DNA from: Labrenzia sp. DG1229
GTDB lineage: Bacteria > Pseudomonadota > Alphaproteobacteria > Rhizobiales > Stappiaceae
Length of the DNA: 64,000 bases
Assembly: GCF_000521215.1 (NCBI RefSeq)
Contig: NZ_KI928917.1
Coordinates: 15,460-79,459, forward strand
Reading direction: 5' to 3'
This document shows, piece by piece, positions 53,158-62,501 of this stretch. The stretch's first letter is position 1, and every line of letters begins with the position of its first letter. The notes beneath the pieces were generated by a model. It saw only the letters and a program-made list of their open reading frames with translations. It did not search any database and was not told the DNA's origin. A program made the position numbers and the translations under genes.

Positions 53158-54170
53158 ATGAAGCAGCTAAACAAAGGTGCGAAAGCTATCCTGGTAGGCG
53201 CTATCGTTTCTGCCGGTTTTTTCGCCGGATCCGCCTTTGCGCAAGAGCACACCGCACGACTTTCTTTCCACTGGAGCCCGACTCATCACAGTGCAATACA
53301 CGCACAGATGTTTGCCGACGAGGTCAACAAACGTGCCGATGGACGTTTGAAGATCGAGGTTTTTCCTTCGGGACAGCTCTTTGGTATTCGCGAACAACTC
53401 GGCGCCGTCACGTCCGGTGCGGTTGAAATCGGCGGCATTGTGCCAATCGTCAGCTTTCCACCGGTCAACAAGAACTACAACGTTGCCGCCTTTCCAGGCA
53501 TGTTCAATTCCTATGATCAGCAACGCCGGTTTTTCGCAGAATCCGAAGCGGGACAGGAAATCTGGAACGACATAACCGGAAAGTCGGGCACCACGCTGCT
53601 GATGTATAATCCGGTCGGTCCGGTAATGACATTCAGCGGCGCCCGCGAACTTGACAGCCTGGAAGCAATGAAAGGGCTGAAGGCACGCGCACTCATCAAA
53701 AGCGAACGGCCAATGTGGGAAGCATACGGAGCCAACACGGTGTCCTTGCGACCGGCGAAGTCTATACCGCACTTCAGACCGGGATGATCGATACCATCAA
53801 CAGCCCACCCGGCAGCATCAGGGCCTACAGCTGGTGGGAGTATCTGGGATATGCCCAGCTCCCGTACCAGTATTTTTCTGACGCCTATCTGATGGCAAAC
53901 ACCGAATGGTACAACAGTCTGCCTGCCGACCTGCAGCAATTGCTACAGGAAGTCGGGGCGGAAGTCGGCGCGATTTCCACCGACAAGATCATTGAAACCG
54001 GTGAGGAAACCCTCGCACAGTTCAAGGAACGCGGCGGCGTCGTGACGGAACTGTCGGGCGAACAAAAGGCTGAATTCGATGCCTTGATGGCGGCCGAAGT
54101 TGTGCCTGCAATGGTTGATTTGGTCGACGATTCCGTGCTCGGTGCGGCACAGGAGTTTGTTTCCGAGTAG
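53158..54170 (+). pseudogene. TRAP transporter substrate-binding protein (DctP family) with a -1 frameshift
   Basis: Read through, about 337 residues. Sec signal peptide AILVGAIVSAGFFAGSAFAQE, then HWSPTHHSAIHAQMFADEVNKRADGRLKIEVFPSGQL, standard for DctP. The frame breaks near 53748-53750: after YGANTVSL the coding sequence continues one frame away as ATGEVYTALQTGMIDTINSPP, a typical DctP segment. One missing base (TTGCGACC for TTG-NCG-ACC) explains it. GGGAGGACACC precedes the ATG. Binds a carboxylate for the DctQM importer. Preceded by a 280-bp gap with no gene. Confidence 0.85.
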
Positions 54171-54187
54171 ACTGTGTTCCCCAATGA

Positions 54188-54213
54188 CGGCGACTGTGCC
54201 CGCACAGTCGCCG
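54188..54213 (+). other. Strong hairpin after the TRAP binding-protein gene
   Basis: An 11-bp stem, CGGCGACTGTG (54188-54198) with CACAGTCGCCG (54203-54213), and a 4-base loop CCCG. It begins 17 bases after the dctP-like stop and before the DctQ gene. Same placement as the hairpins behind the ABC binding-protein genes. Confidence 0.7.
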
Positions 54214-54246
54214 CTTGCTTGAAAATATCATGGACAGGTAGATCGT

Positions 54247-54780
54247 ATGAATGGCCTCTTGCTGGCGCTGCGTCGCGTCAATGGCGTCTTGGCGCGTCTG
54301 TCAAACTACCTGGGGATGACTATTGTCGCCATCATGGTGACGGCGCTCACCGCCAGCGCAGTAACGCGCTACATATCCGGCACAGGTTACGATTGGCTGA
54401 TAGAACTGCCCCCTGCCCTTGTCCCCTGGCTGGTGTTTCCGCTTTTGGGCCCCTTGCTGAGATCCGGTGATCATATCAAGGTCGATCTTCTTCCGACCTT
54501 TCTTCCGGCAAGGAAAACGCTGTATCTGAATTTGTTCTGCTACACGCTCACATTTATTGGCGCATTGATATTTCTTGTCGCCGGCAACGAGGCCGTGGCC
54601 CTGTTCCACAGGCTCGGACAGTTGATGGAGCTCGAAATCGAAATTCCGATCTGGTGGATGTACCTCGCCTTCCCGGTTGGCTTTGGCATGCTGGCACTTT
54701 TCGCGCTGGAGCTGATCCTTGAGACGCTACGGGCACTGTTTGCCGGCACAAAGGCCGAGACGGCGGGAGAACCCTCATGA
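54247..54780 (+). CDS. TRAP transporter small permease (DctQ family)
   Basis: A 177-residue protein with four membrane segments: IVAIMVTALTASAVTRYI, LVFPLLGPLL, YTLTFIGALIFLVAG and FPVGFGMLALFALELI. Length and spacing fit DctQ. ATG at 54247 follows TGGACAGGTAG weakly. Stop overlaps the DctM start (ATGA). Confidence 0.88.
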   Translation: MNGLLLALRRVNGVLARLSNYLGMTIVAIMVTALTASAVTRYISGTGYDWLIELPPALVPWLVFPLLGPLLRSGDHIKVDLLPTFLPARKTLYLNLFCYTLTFIGALIFLVAGNEAVALFHRLGQLMELEIEIPIWWMYLAFPVGFGMLALFALELILETLRALFAGTKAETAGEPS

Positions 54781-56045
54781 ACCTGCTGGCAATCGGTTTC
54801 TCCACTATCCTCCTGTTCCTCTCGGTTCCGATCTTCATGGTTTTTGGTCTGGGCAGTTCGGCAAGTGCGATCTGGGGTTTGAACCTGCCCTGGTCCACTC
54901 TCATCCAGGTCGCATTCGGCTCCATGACCAAGCACGTGCTCATTGCCGTTCCCCTGTTCATTTTCACGGGTATGGCAATGTTGCGCGGTGGAGCCGCTGC
55001 TCGTCTCGTGGGATTTGCGACCGCTCTTGTCGGTCACTGGCCGGGTGGACTTGGAATTGCGATGGTGATCGCGATGGGATTTTTCGCTGCCTTCTGTGGC
55101 TCCATTCTCGCCGCCATTACGGCGGTGGGTACGATCATGATGCCCAAAATGATAGAGCAGGGCTATCCCAAGCCGTTTGTTATCGTTCTGGCTGCATCCG
55201 CTGCTCTTCTGGAGTCCCTCATTCCCCCTTCGAACGCGGCAATTCTGTTCAGTGCACTCACGGATGTTCCCGTCGACCGGACGTTTGCCGCCGGCATGAT
55301 ACCTGGTCTCATTCTCCTCGTGCTCATGTCTGCGGTTGTCATGTGGAAGTGCCGGCACTTGCGAAATCCGGTACGATCGAGCGGATCCGAAAAGTTGAAT
55401 GCCTTCGTCGCCTCGATTCCGGCCCTTTTTTCTCCGGTAATCATTCTGGGGGGCATCTATGCCGGTCTGCTGACACCATCTGAGTCGGCCGCCATGGCCG
55501 GGGTATGGGCATTGTTCATCGGGTTTTTTGTCTATCGGGAACTCACAATCGGCGGCCTGATGGAGTGCCTCAGGCAAACGGCAAAGATTACCGCGGTGAT
55601 TTTCGCCATCATAGCGATGGCGACTTTCCTGAGCGTCGTTCTGACGTACACTCAAGCGCCCCAGAAGATCATCACCTTCTTTACAGAACTCGGCGGAACG
55701 CCAATGATGTTCTGGCTCGCAGTAGCCATGATCTGCCTCATCCTGGGAACATTTGTCGAGATCGTCCCTGTCTTTTACCTGACAGTGCCGATCTTCGCTG
55801 CCCTTGCATTGTCGCTGGGTCTGGATGTTCTGCATCTCTACGTCGTTTTCGTCGCTTTTGCCGGTATCGGCATGATCACGCCGCCGGTTTGTGTCGGTGT
55901 TTACACAGCCGCAGGGGTCGTTCGGGAGAGCCCCGAAAAAGCATTCCGGGAAGTGCCCCTGTTCATGCTTGTCGGCATTGTCTTCGGGCTGATCCTGATC
56001 TTCCTGCCGGGTTCCGCAACCTGGTTGCCAAGCATCCTGAATTGA
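54777..56045 (+). CDS. TRAP transporter large permease (DctM family)
   Basis: A 422-residue membrane protein with about twelve segments. DctM marks: VPLFIFTGMAMLRGGAAARL, HWPGGLGIAMVIAMGFFAAFCGS, AAITAVGTIMMP and LIPPSNAAILFSALTDVPV. It provides the sodium-driven channel for the acid bound by the dctP-like protein. Twelve bases separate it from the molybdoenzyme gene, so the transporter and the enzyme are co-transcribed. Confidence 0.93.
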   Translation: MNLLAIGFSTILLFLSVPIFMVFGLGSSASAIWGLNLPWSTLIQVAFGSMTKHVLIAVPLFIFTGMAMLRGGAAARLVGFATALVGHWPGGLGIAMVIAMGFFAAFCGSILAAITAVGTIMMPKMIEQGYPKPFVIVLAASAALLESLIPPSNAAILFSALTDVPVDRTFAAGMIPGLILLVLMSAVVMWKCRHLRNPVRSSGSEKLNAFVASIPALFSPVIILGGIYAGLLTPSESAAMAGVWALFIGFFVYRELTIGGLMECLRQTAKITAVIFAIIAMATFLSVVLTYTQAPQKIITFFTELGGTPMMFWLAVAMICLILGTFVEIVPVFYLTVPIFAALALSLGLDVLHLYVVFVAFAGIGMITPPVCVGVYTAAGVVRESPEKAFREVPLFMLVGIVFGLILIFLPGSATWLPSILN

Positions 56046-56057
56046 GAGAACAATTCG

Positions 56058-58307
56058 ATGCCCGTGAAGGATATGGCGCTTACCAGCACCCACTGGGGTA
56101 CGTACCGCGTGGAGGTTTCCGGCGGACGGGTCGTTGCCCTGCATCCGTTCGAACACGATCCTGACCCCTCGCCGATCGGACATGGAATTGCGGCAACGAT
56201 TGATGATGACAAGAGAATTCGCAGCCCTATGGTCCGGCGAGGTTGGCGAAACGGCACGTCGAAATCGGCAACCGGGGAACGCGGACGGGACACTTTTGAA
56301 GCGGTAAGTTGGGATGAAGCCGAAAGTCTTGTTGCAGACGAGCTCGATCGCGTTCGTCGCACTTTTGGAAACAATGCTATCTACGGAGGGTCCTATGGTT
56401 GGGCATCCGCAGGCAGGTTCCACCACGCGCAAAGCCAGATCCATCGATTCCTGAATTGCGTAGGTGGCTATACCCGCTCCGTGAACACCTACAGCTACGC
56501 CGCGGCCGAGGTCGCGATCCCTCATGTGCTCGGTGACTTCAAGACCTTTGTGAATTCAACGACCAGCTGGAGTTCGGTGTCTGGAAATACCGAACTGTTT
56601 GTTGCCTTTGGCGGTGTGCCGCTCAAGAACGGCCAGATAGATAATGGGGGTGTCGGTGAGCATGGCCAGCGTGCCGGCATTCTGGAAGCCGCCCGTACCG
56701 GCACGTCTTTTGTAAATGTCAGTCCTGCGCGGGCGTCCATGCCCGCAGAAGTCAATGCCGAATGGCTCAACATACGCCCATGCACAGACACGGCGCTTTT
56801 GCTTGCTATTGCCTATGTTCTCCTGGAAGAGGATTTGGCCGACCGGAATTTTCTGCGACGGTTTACAGTCGGCATTGAGAAAGTTGAACAGTATCTTCGA
56901 GGCCGGATGGACGGTGTTGCCAAAACACCTGATTGGGCAGCAGGCATCTGTCTGATCGCTTCTGAAGACATTCGAAACCTTGCCCGCAAGATGGCAACAA
57001 GACGTTGCAAGATCTCCGTGAGCTGGTCACTGACCCGTCAACAATACGGCGAGCAGCCGTTCTGGGCCGGGATAACCGTTGCCGCGATGCTGGGGCAGAT
57101 CGGATTGCCGGGCGGCGGCATCGGTTTTGGATTCAGCGCGACAAACGGGATTGGCGCCCAGTATCAACGCCTGCCATATGCAAGTCTTCCCCAGGGTGAA
57201 AATCCGATCTCCGATTTTATTCCCGTCGCGCGCATTGCCGACATGCTTTTGAAGCCTGGGTCAACTTTCACCTATGACGGAGAAACGTACACCTATCCGG
57301 ACATCCGGCTGGTTTATTGGGCCGGCGGCAATCCGTTTCATCACCACCAGGATCTGAACCGGCTGGACCGGGCGTGGCAGGTGCCCGAAACGGTCATAAC
57401 GCATGACTGGTGCTGGACGTCGACTGCCCTCTTCTCCGACATCGTCCTTCCCTGCACCACGCATCTGGAAAGAACTGATTTGGCCCTGTCTCCACGCGAC
57501 GCCTATGTCGTGTCCATGCAACAGGCCATCCAGCCCACCGGGAATGCGCGCGACGACTATTCGATCTTCGCCGCAATTGCCAGGAAAATGGGCCTGGAAC
57601 TTGAATTTACGGAGGGGAAGACTGCCGAGGAGTGGGTCACATGGATTTATGACAGTTCGCGACAAAGGTTTGCACAGGCGGGGCTGGAACTCCCCACACT
57701 TGACGACTTGAAGAGCACCGGTTGGCACAAGATTGAAATGCCCGACGAACCGACGGTAATGCTCGAGGCCTTTCGAAAAGCCCCGGAGGATGCTCCGCTG
57801 AAAACACCTTCAGGTCGTATCGAACTTTATTCCGAAAAGGTTGCCGCTTTCGGTTATCCCGACTGTCCGGGTCATGCAGCCTGGCTGCCGCCGGATGAAT
57901 GGTTGGGAAGTCCGGAAAAGGATCGCTATCCCTTGCACCTGATCTGCGTTCAACCCCAAACGAAATTGCATTCGCAGCTCGATCACGGACCGGTCAGCCA
58001 GGCCGCAAAAATTGACGGTTGCGAACCGGTACACATCTGCCCTGCGGATGCGGCTGCCCGGGGAATTTCCGACAGGCAACTCGTAAAGCTATTCAACAAA
58101 CGCGGCACATGCAGGGCAGCAGCAGTTCTGGACAATGACATTCGTCCCGGCGTGGTTCAGATCAACACCGGTGCCTGGTATGACCCTGACGAAGACGGGA
58201 CATGCCGAAACGGCAACCCGAACGTGCTTACGCCCGATATCGGCACGTCAGGTCTTGCGCAGGGTCCTTCTGCGCATTCCTGCCTGGTGGAGATTGCACC
58301 CGATTGA
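56058..58307 (+). CDS. Molybdopterin oxidoreductase of the DMSO/TMAO/biotin-sulfoxide reductase family
   Basis: A 749-residue Mo-bis-MGD enzyme of the BisC/DorA/TorA branch. GGSYGWASAGRFHHAQS near residues 110-127 carries the Tyr typical of S-oxide reductases rather than TMAO reductase. The Mo ligand is Ser 146 in NTYSYAAAEVAIPHV. The middle and C-terminal dinucleotide-binding domains are present (YWAGGNPFHHHQDLNRL; LHSQLDHGPVSQ). It has no N-terminal FeS motif and no Tat or Sec signal, so it acts in the cytoplasm like BisC. Substrate is probably a sulfoxide or N-oxide imported by the TRAP system. Confidence 0.9.
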   Translation: MPVKDMALTSTHWGTYRVEVSGGRVVALHPFEHDPDPSPIGHGIAATIDDDKRIRSPMVRRGWRNGTSKSATGERGRDTFEAVSWDEAESLVADELDRVRRTFGNNAIYGGSYGWASAGRFHHAQSQIHRFLNCVGGYTRSVNTYSYAAAEVAIPHVLGDFKTFVNSTTSWSSVSGNTELFVAFGGVPLKNGQIDNGGVGEHGQRAGILEAARTGTSFVNVSPARASMPAEVNAEWLNIRPCTDTALLLAIAYVLLEEDLADRNFLRRFTVGIEKVEQYLRGRMDGVAKTPDWAAGICLIASEDIRNLARKMATRRCKISVSWSLTRQQYGEQPFWAGITVAAMLGQIGLPGGGIGFGFSATNGIGAQYQRLPYASLPQGENPISDFIPVARIADMLLKPGSTFTYDGETYTYPDIRLVYWAGGNPFHHHQDLNRLDRAWQVPETVITHDWCWTSTALFSDIVLPCTTHLERTDLALSPRDAYVVSMQQAIQPTGNARDDYSIFAAIARKMGLELEFTEGKTAEEWVTWIYDSSRQRFAQAGLELPTLDDLKSTGWHKIEMPDEPTVMLEAFRKAPEDAPLKTPSGRIELYSEKVAAFGYPDCPGHAAWLPPDEWLGSPEKDRYPLHLICVQPQTKLHSQLDHGPVSQAAKIDGCEPVHICPADAAARGISDRQLVKLFNKRGTCRAAAVLDNDIRPGVVQINTGAWYDPDEDGTCRNGNPNVLTPDIGTSGLAQGPSAHSCLVEIAPD

Positions 58308-58352
58308 ACTCCGAAATACTCCTGCATTCGCAATCACTCGCGCATGCACGGT

Positions 58353-58374
58353 AAAAACCCGGTTCTATCCGGGT
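58353..58374 (-). terminator. Rho-independent terminator for the hydroxypyruvate-isomerase-like gene
   Basis: On the minus strand ACCCGG pairs with CCGGGT (plus 58357-58362 and 58369-58374) round a 6-base loop, followed by TTTTT. It lies 81 bases past the gene end, between convergent genes. Confidence 0.65.
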
Positions 58375-58454
58375 GACGTGATATTGGAGTTGCACGGCAA
58401 GAAGGAAAAAGGCGGTAGACTGAAGGAAGCGTCGAAGCCCGACAGTTTCAGACC

Positions 58455-59228
58455 TTATAGGCGTATTGCCTGCCGAAACCAGCCGAGGCCATCATGTGTG
58501 CCGTGTCTCGGGATGTATTCGCAACCGACCCAGCCTCTATACCCGATCTCGTCCATGTGCCGAAAGATCTCGGAGTAGTTCAGTTCACCCGTATCGGGCT
58601 CGTGACGATCCGGAACGCCGGCAATTTGAATATGGCCGATTCGATCTGAACAGTTCGTTATCGACTGAATGACATCGCCATGGGTGATCTGATGATGAAA
58701 GATATCGAACTGAAGCCTGACCGCGGGATGACATATTTGCTGCAACAGGTCGAGTGCCTGATAAGTGTCTGACAAAAAGTAGCCGGGCATTGCACGTTTG
58801 TTGATTGGCTCGATCAGCAAACTCAGACCCCTTCCTGCCAACCGGTCAGCCGCATGGCAGATGTTGTCGATATAGACCCGCTCCGTTTCAGCCACCGGAT
58901 CTGCTATTCCAGCCATGACATGAAGCTGGGTTGCACCTGTTGCCTCGGCGTAGGGTATTGCTTTTTCAACGGTGGCTCTGAAGACATCCTCCTGACCGGG
59001 GAGTGCTGCCATGCCTCTGTCGCCCCCGTCCCAGTTTCCCGGATGAAGATTGAAAACGGATACGGCGAGGCCGTTTTCTTGCACCGCCTTTCCCACTTCT
59101 TCCGGTGAAAAGTCGTAGGGAAACAGAAACTCCACAGCTTCGAAGTCGGACTCCCTGGCCGCAGAAAATCGATCCAGAAACGCATGTTCACAAAACATCA
59201 TGGACAGGTTCGCAGAAAATCGTGGCAT
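58455..59228 (-). CDS. Hydroxypyruvate isomerase-like TIM-barrel protein
   Basis: A 257-residue AP-endonuclease-2/xylose-isomerase-like TIM barrel. SANLSMMFCEHAFLDRFSAAR at the start, LLIEPINKRAMPGYFL with a metal-site Glu near residue 143, LQFDIFHHQ, and GWVGCEYIPRHGTHDGLGW with the second Glu are all Hyi marks. Start at 59228 follows AGAGGATA. Hyi interconverts hydroxypyruvate and tartronate semialdehyde; relatives act on 2-oxotetronates. 128 bp from the LacI gene. Confidence 0.9.
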   Translation of the reverse strand: MPRFSANLSMMFCEHAFLDRFSAARESDFEAVEFLFPYDFSPEEVGKAVQENGLAVSVFNLHPGNWDGGDRGMAALPGQEDVFRATVEKAIPYAEATGATQLHVMAGIADPVAETERVYIDNICHAADRLAGRGLSLLIEPINKRAMPGYFLSDTYQALDLLQQICHPAVRLQFDIFHHQITHGDVIQSITNCSDRIGHIQIAGVPDRHEPDTGELNYSEIFRHMDEIGYRGWVGCEYIPRHGTHDGLGWFRQAIRL

Positions 59229-59356
59229 ATTATCCTCTGTGGCGAAAGCGGGCATTTCCGATCGCTATCCTTGCCAGTGGCCAGTTGGTTTGGAAACGCT
59301 GTGTCGCGCCAAGGCAAGACAAGTGCGTCTTGTGAGGTGGCGATGGCCGTGAGCAA

Positions 59357-60370
59357 TCATTCATCGACAGGCAAGCGTGCGGACCCGCGAACAACCAGCG
59401 GTCCATCGAGAGCAATACGGCAAGGCAACGATTCCTCGTTTTCGATCATCTGCAAAAGGATGCGCACGGTCTCTTCGGCCATGCGATTGGTGGGTTGTCG
59501 CACAGTGGTCAGATCGAAACACGGCCACTCCGACATTGCGACGTCGTCGTAGCCAACAATCGATATGTCTTCCGGAATCCGCAGTTTGAATTCAGAACGA
59601 ATGACGTCCATCACGGCAAATGCCATGTGGTCGTTGGATACGAAGATTGCATCGGGGCGTTCTTCTGCCCGCAACAGCACACGCGCCGCTTCCTGCGCCT
59701 GATCACGGTGAAAATTGCCGCAGCTTCTTGCGAACAACGTCATTCCGTGGGCAGCCAGTCCCGACAGAAATCCTGCCTCGCGGTCGCGCTGCGTCGATGC
59801 ACCGTCCCATCCGGCAACATGCGCAATCCGTTCATGCCCGCCGCGCACCAGAAACTCGGCGAGTTTGCGGCCTCCGGTAAAGTTGTCCGACGTCACAGCG
59901 GACAATTTGTCGTCGTTTTGATGCCGGTTGAACAGCATGACGGGAATGCCCGCAGCTTCGCATCTTTTGGTCAAAACATCTGTAACGCCGACGGAAGCGG
60001 CAATGATTCCATCGACCTGGTAGTCAAGCAGGTCGTTGATCACCGTCTCGGGTGCTTCCGTTTCGTCCCAGGACATGAACATGAGCACGTGATAGTCGTT
60101 TGCTTGCAGTGTATTGGCCAGTTTTTCAATGGCTTCCGGGTAAAACTGGTTTTCAAAGTAAGCGACGACCAGACCAATAATTCGGCTTCGCCCGGACGCC
60201 ATTGCACGCGCGAGGGTATTCGGGCGATATCCCAGTTCCTCCGCCGCCTTGCGAACCTTTCGTGCGGTTTTTTCGGAAACAGAGGAACCTGGCTTGAAAA
60301 CCCTGCTTACGGCCGACTGGCTGACCCCTGCCCTTTTCGCCACCATATACGAGGTGATTTTTTCGCCCAT
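59357..60370 (-). CDS. LacI-family transcriptional regulator
   Basis: A 337-residue LacI repressor. Helix-turn-helix TSYMVAKRAGVSQSAVSRVFKPGSSVSEKTARKV at residues ~5-40, hinge YRPNTLARAMASGRSRIIG, then a periplasmic-binding-like effector domain ending with DLTTVRQP. ATG at 60370 follows AAGGA and starts 10 bp after the SnoaL-like gene. It probably represses the divergent ABC importer. Effector likely a sugar or sugar acid. Confidence 0.93.
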   Translation of the reverse strand: MGEKITSYMVAKRAGVSQSAVSRVFKPGSSVSEKTARKVRKAAEELGYRPNTLARAMASGRSRIIGLVVAYFENQFYPEAIEKLANTLQANDYHVLMFMSWDETEAPETVINDLLDYQVDGIIAASVGVTDVLTKRCEAAGIPVMLFNRHQNDDKLSAVTSDNFTGGRKLAEFLVRGGHERIAHVAGWDGASTQRDREAGFLSGLAAHGMTLFARSCGNFHRDQAQEAARVLLRAEERPDAIFVSNDHMAFAVMDVIRSEFKLRIPEDISIVGYDDVAMSEWPCFDLTTVRQPTNRMAEETVRILLQMIENEESLPCRIALDGPLVVRGSARLPVDE

Positions 60371-60380
60371 CTGAATTCCT

Positions 60381-60851
60381 TCACGACGCTCCCGGCGGGA
60401 TCCTGGCCCCTGTATCAAAGGCCTCCCAGCCATGACCGTTGAAGACATCTGTGCCCAGTTGCGCCAGCACGTCCGCAAAGTCCACGCTTACGCGGTTTTC
60501 AATGATCTTTCCATCGGCAAATCGCCAAAAGTCGATATAGGGAATGCGAACGGATTTGCCTGTTGGAGCAAGACCCATAAACGGTCCGTCATGCGTGGCA
60601 TGGCAGGCGCCAAAACAGGCAGTCCAGTCCCCGTCTGCCAGATATCTTTCTGTCTTGAATACCTGGTTTCCGAATATCGCCCGCCAGGGTCCATACCAAT
60701 TTCGCTCAAACGCCTCCAGACCGTTTTTTGTGCCACATCCCTTGTTGGCGCTCCAGACAAAATCATCGTGAAAGAACTCCGACAAGTCGGTCTGGCCACG
60801 GCCGAGTGCGGCCTCCATAGCTTTGATAATTTCCAATGGGTTGTACGACAT
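60381..60851 (-). CDS. SnoaL-like (NTF2-fold) protein
   Basis: About 156 residues of the SnoaL/polyketide-cyclase cone fold: LEIIKAMEAALGRG, DDFVWSANKG, GDWTACFGACHATHDGPF, SVRIPYIDFWRFADGKIIENRVSVDFADVLAQLG. ATG at 60851 (MSYNPLEII) follows GGAG better than the upstream ATG. Small hydrolases, isomerases and binding proteins share this fold, so function is open. First gene before LacI. Confidence 0.82.
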   Translation of the reverse strand: MSYNPLEIIKAMEAALGRGQTDLSEFFHDDFVWSANKGCGTKNGLEAFERNWYGPWRAIFGNQVFKTERYLADGDWTACFGACHATHDGPFMGLAPTGKSVRIPYIDFWRFADGKIIENRVSVDFADVLAQLGTDVFNGHGWEAFDTGARIPPGAS

Positions 60852-61211
60852 ACCAAATTCTCCGCTTCCGTTTGCATCATTTTTTGCATGCGCAGTCAAA
60901 ATGTCAATCTATCTGTTTAATGTGATCAAATCCGCGGTGATCGAGAGACGGCTTTCCTCCTGACCAAAGGCAACGTGATGGATTAATTTTTGTCATTATT
61001 CAAGGTATTTGGGCATTTTTGACTTGATATCAGATAAACCATTGAGCAAAAGGATCTGTTTCAGTCGAACAGTTTTCGGTTTCGCTGTTTTGAATTGTTT
61101 GGGAGATTGCTATTGTGTTTTCGTATGTTTTGTCCAATAATTTGACTACGCATGCAAAAATATGCGAGCGACCTGCGTCAATTCAAGTGACGCAAACCCT
61201 GGGAGGACATC
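60852..61211. promoter_or_regulatory. Divergent intergenic region with candidate LacI operators
   Basis: 360 AT-rich bases between the SnoaL-like gene and the ABC binding-protein gene. It holds a perfect 8-bp palindrome TGATATCA (61025-61032) and an inverted repeat CGCAT-N8-ATGCG (61149-61166) about 46 bases before the binding-protein ATG. Neither has the usual central CG of LacI operators, so assignment is tentative. No gene seen. Confidence 0.4.
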
Positions 61212-62447
61212 ATGGGGAAACTTCGGATATTTGGGGCCGTCGCCGCCCTGTCTCTGACTGTCGGCGTGGCGCACGCCGATTGCGGGATATCGAGTGGCAA
61301 CATCAGCGTACTGGCCAATGATTTTCCAGCGCTCCACGCGGTGGTCTCAACCGCCGAGAGCTGCGCCGGCGATGGCATCACGTTCAACAAGAACCACACG
61401 GCAAAGCACAACGAAATCTCGGTTGCGGCACTGAGCGCCGATCCCGCCGAGTACACATCCAAAATCGTTGCGAATTCCTCGATCGTTCCGCTCCTGAACA
61501 AGGATCTCATTCGCCCGCTTGACGATCTCGTTGCCAAACATGGTCAAAGTCTGAAGCCCAACCAGCTGATCCGGATAGACGGAAAGGTCATGGCAGTGGC
61601 ATTCATGGCCAACGCGCAACACCTGTTTGTGCGTCAAGACATTCTGGACCAGGTCGGCATGCCCGCCCCGACGTCATGGGAAGAGGTGCTTGAAACCGCC
61701 AAGGTGATCCGTGAAGCCGGCATCATGGAACACCCGTTTGCAGCGCTCTTCAAGTCTGACTGGAACCTGGGCGAAGAATTCGTAAACATGTATGTGGGGC
61801 ATGGCGGAAAATTCTTTGAACCGGGAACTGCAAAGCCCGCCATAAACAACGAGACCGGCATTGCAACGCTGAACATGCTCAAGGCACTGACCGAGTACAC
61901 AAATCCGGACTTTCTCACCTACAACACGTCTACCGTCGCGCCATTGTGGGAGTCGGGAGAAATCGCCATCGCCCAACTCTGGGGCTCGACCGGCGGACAA
62001 TTGCTTGATGATGAGGGATCAACGCCCGAGGTTGTCGCGGCAACTGTTCCGCTTGCCGCACCGACCGTTGCCGGTGGCAATACGCCCGCATCCACGCTGT
62101 GGTGGGACGGCTTCACGATCGCAAAAAACATCAGCGATGAAGACGCCGAAGCCACCTTCATCGCGATGGTTCACGGTATTTCGGACGATATGGTGCGAGC
62201 CAACAACGACAGTGCGGTCTGGTTGATGGACGCTTATGTTCCAGGCAAGGCGGCAGAAGGCGTTGCCGCCACGGCTGCTGCCGGCGCAGAACCATATCCG
62301 ATGCTTCCCTTTATGGGTTTGATGCATCAGGCACTCTTCCAGGAGTTGCCTGACTTTCTTCAGGGAAACGAGACTGCCGAGCAGGCTCTCGCCGATATCG
62401 AAGCTGCCTATGTCACGGCTGCAACAGAGCAAGGCTTCTTGAAGTAA
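61212..62447 (+). CDS. ABC transporter extracellular solute-binding protein
   Basis: A 411-residue binding protein with a Sec signal peptide (GAVAALSLTVGVAHA then DCG). The mature part has VRQDILDQVGMPAPTSWEEVLETAKV and ALWGSTGGQ-like QLWGSTGGQLL, family 1 marks. GGGAGGACATC precedes the ATG. Unlike the three large ABC binders at 3.8, 9.0 and 29.3 kb it uses a Sec-type, not Tat-type, signal. It leads the importer operon running off the right edge. Confidence 0.92.
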   Translation: MGKLRIFGAVAALSLTVGVAHADCGISSGNISVLANDFPALHAVVSTAESCAGDGITFNKNHTAKHNEISVAALSADPAEYTSKIVANSSIVPLLNKDLIRPLDDLVAKHGQSLKPNQLIRIDGKVMAVAFMANAQHLFVRQDILDQVGMPAPTSWEEVLETAKVIREAGIMEHPFAALFKSDWNLGEEFVNMYVGHGGKFFEPGTAKPAINNETGIATLNMLKALTEYTNPDFLTYNTSTVAPLWESGEIAIAQLWGSTGGQLLDDEGSTPEVVAATVPLAAPTVAGGNTPASTLWWDGFTIAKNISDEDAEATFIAMVHGISDDMVRANNDSAVWLMDAYVPGKAAEGVAATAAAGAEPYPMLPFMGLMHQALFQELPDFLQGNETAEQALADIEAAYVTAATEQGFLK

Positions 62448-62455
62448 CGGAAAAC

Positions 62456-62481
62456 GCGTGACGGCGCGCGTGCCGTCACGC
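62456..62481 (+). other. Strong hairpin after the binding-protein gene
   Basis: A 10-bp stem, GCGTGACGGC (62456-62465) with GCCGTCACGC (62472-62481), and a 6-base loop. It begins nine bases after the binding-protein stop, 20 bp before the permease gene. Confidence 0.7.
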
Positions 62482-62501
62482 TGTTTCACAGCGGGCCGAC
62501 C

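Noticed and set aside
54540-56525. A 661-codon open frame on the minus strand opposite the TRAP permease genes
   Set aside because: Composition is His/Asp/Arg-rich without domain pattern, and the plus strand has clear DctQ and DctM proteins. It is the antisense of high-GC coding DNA.
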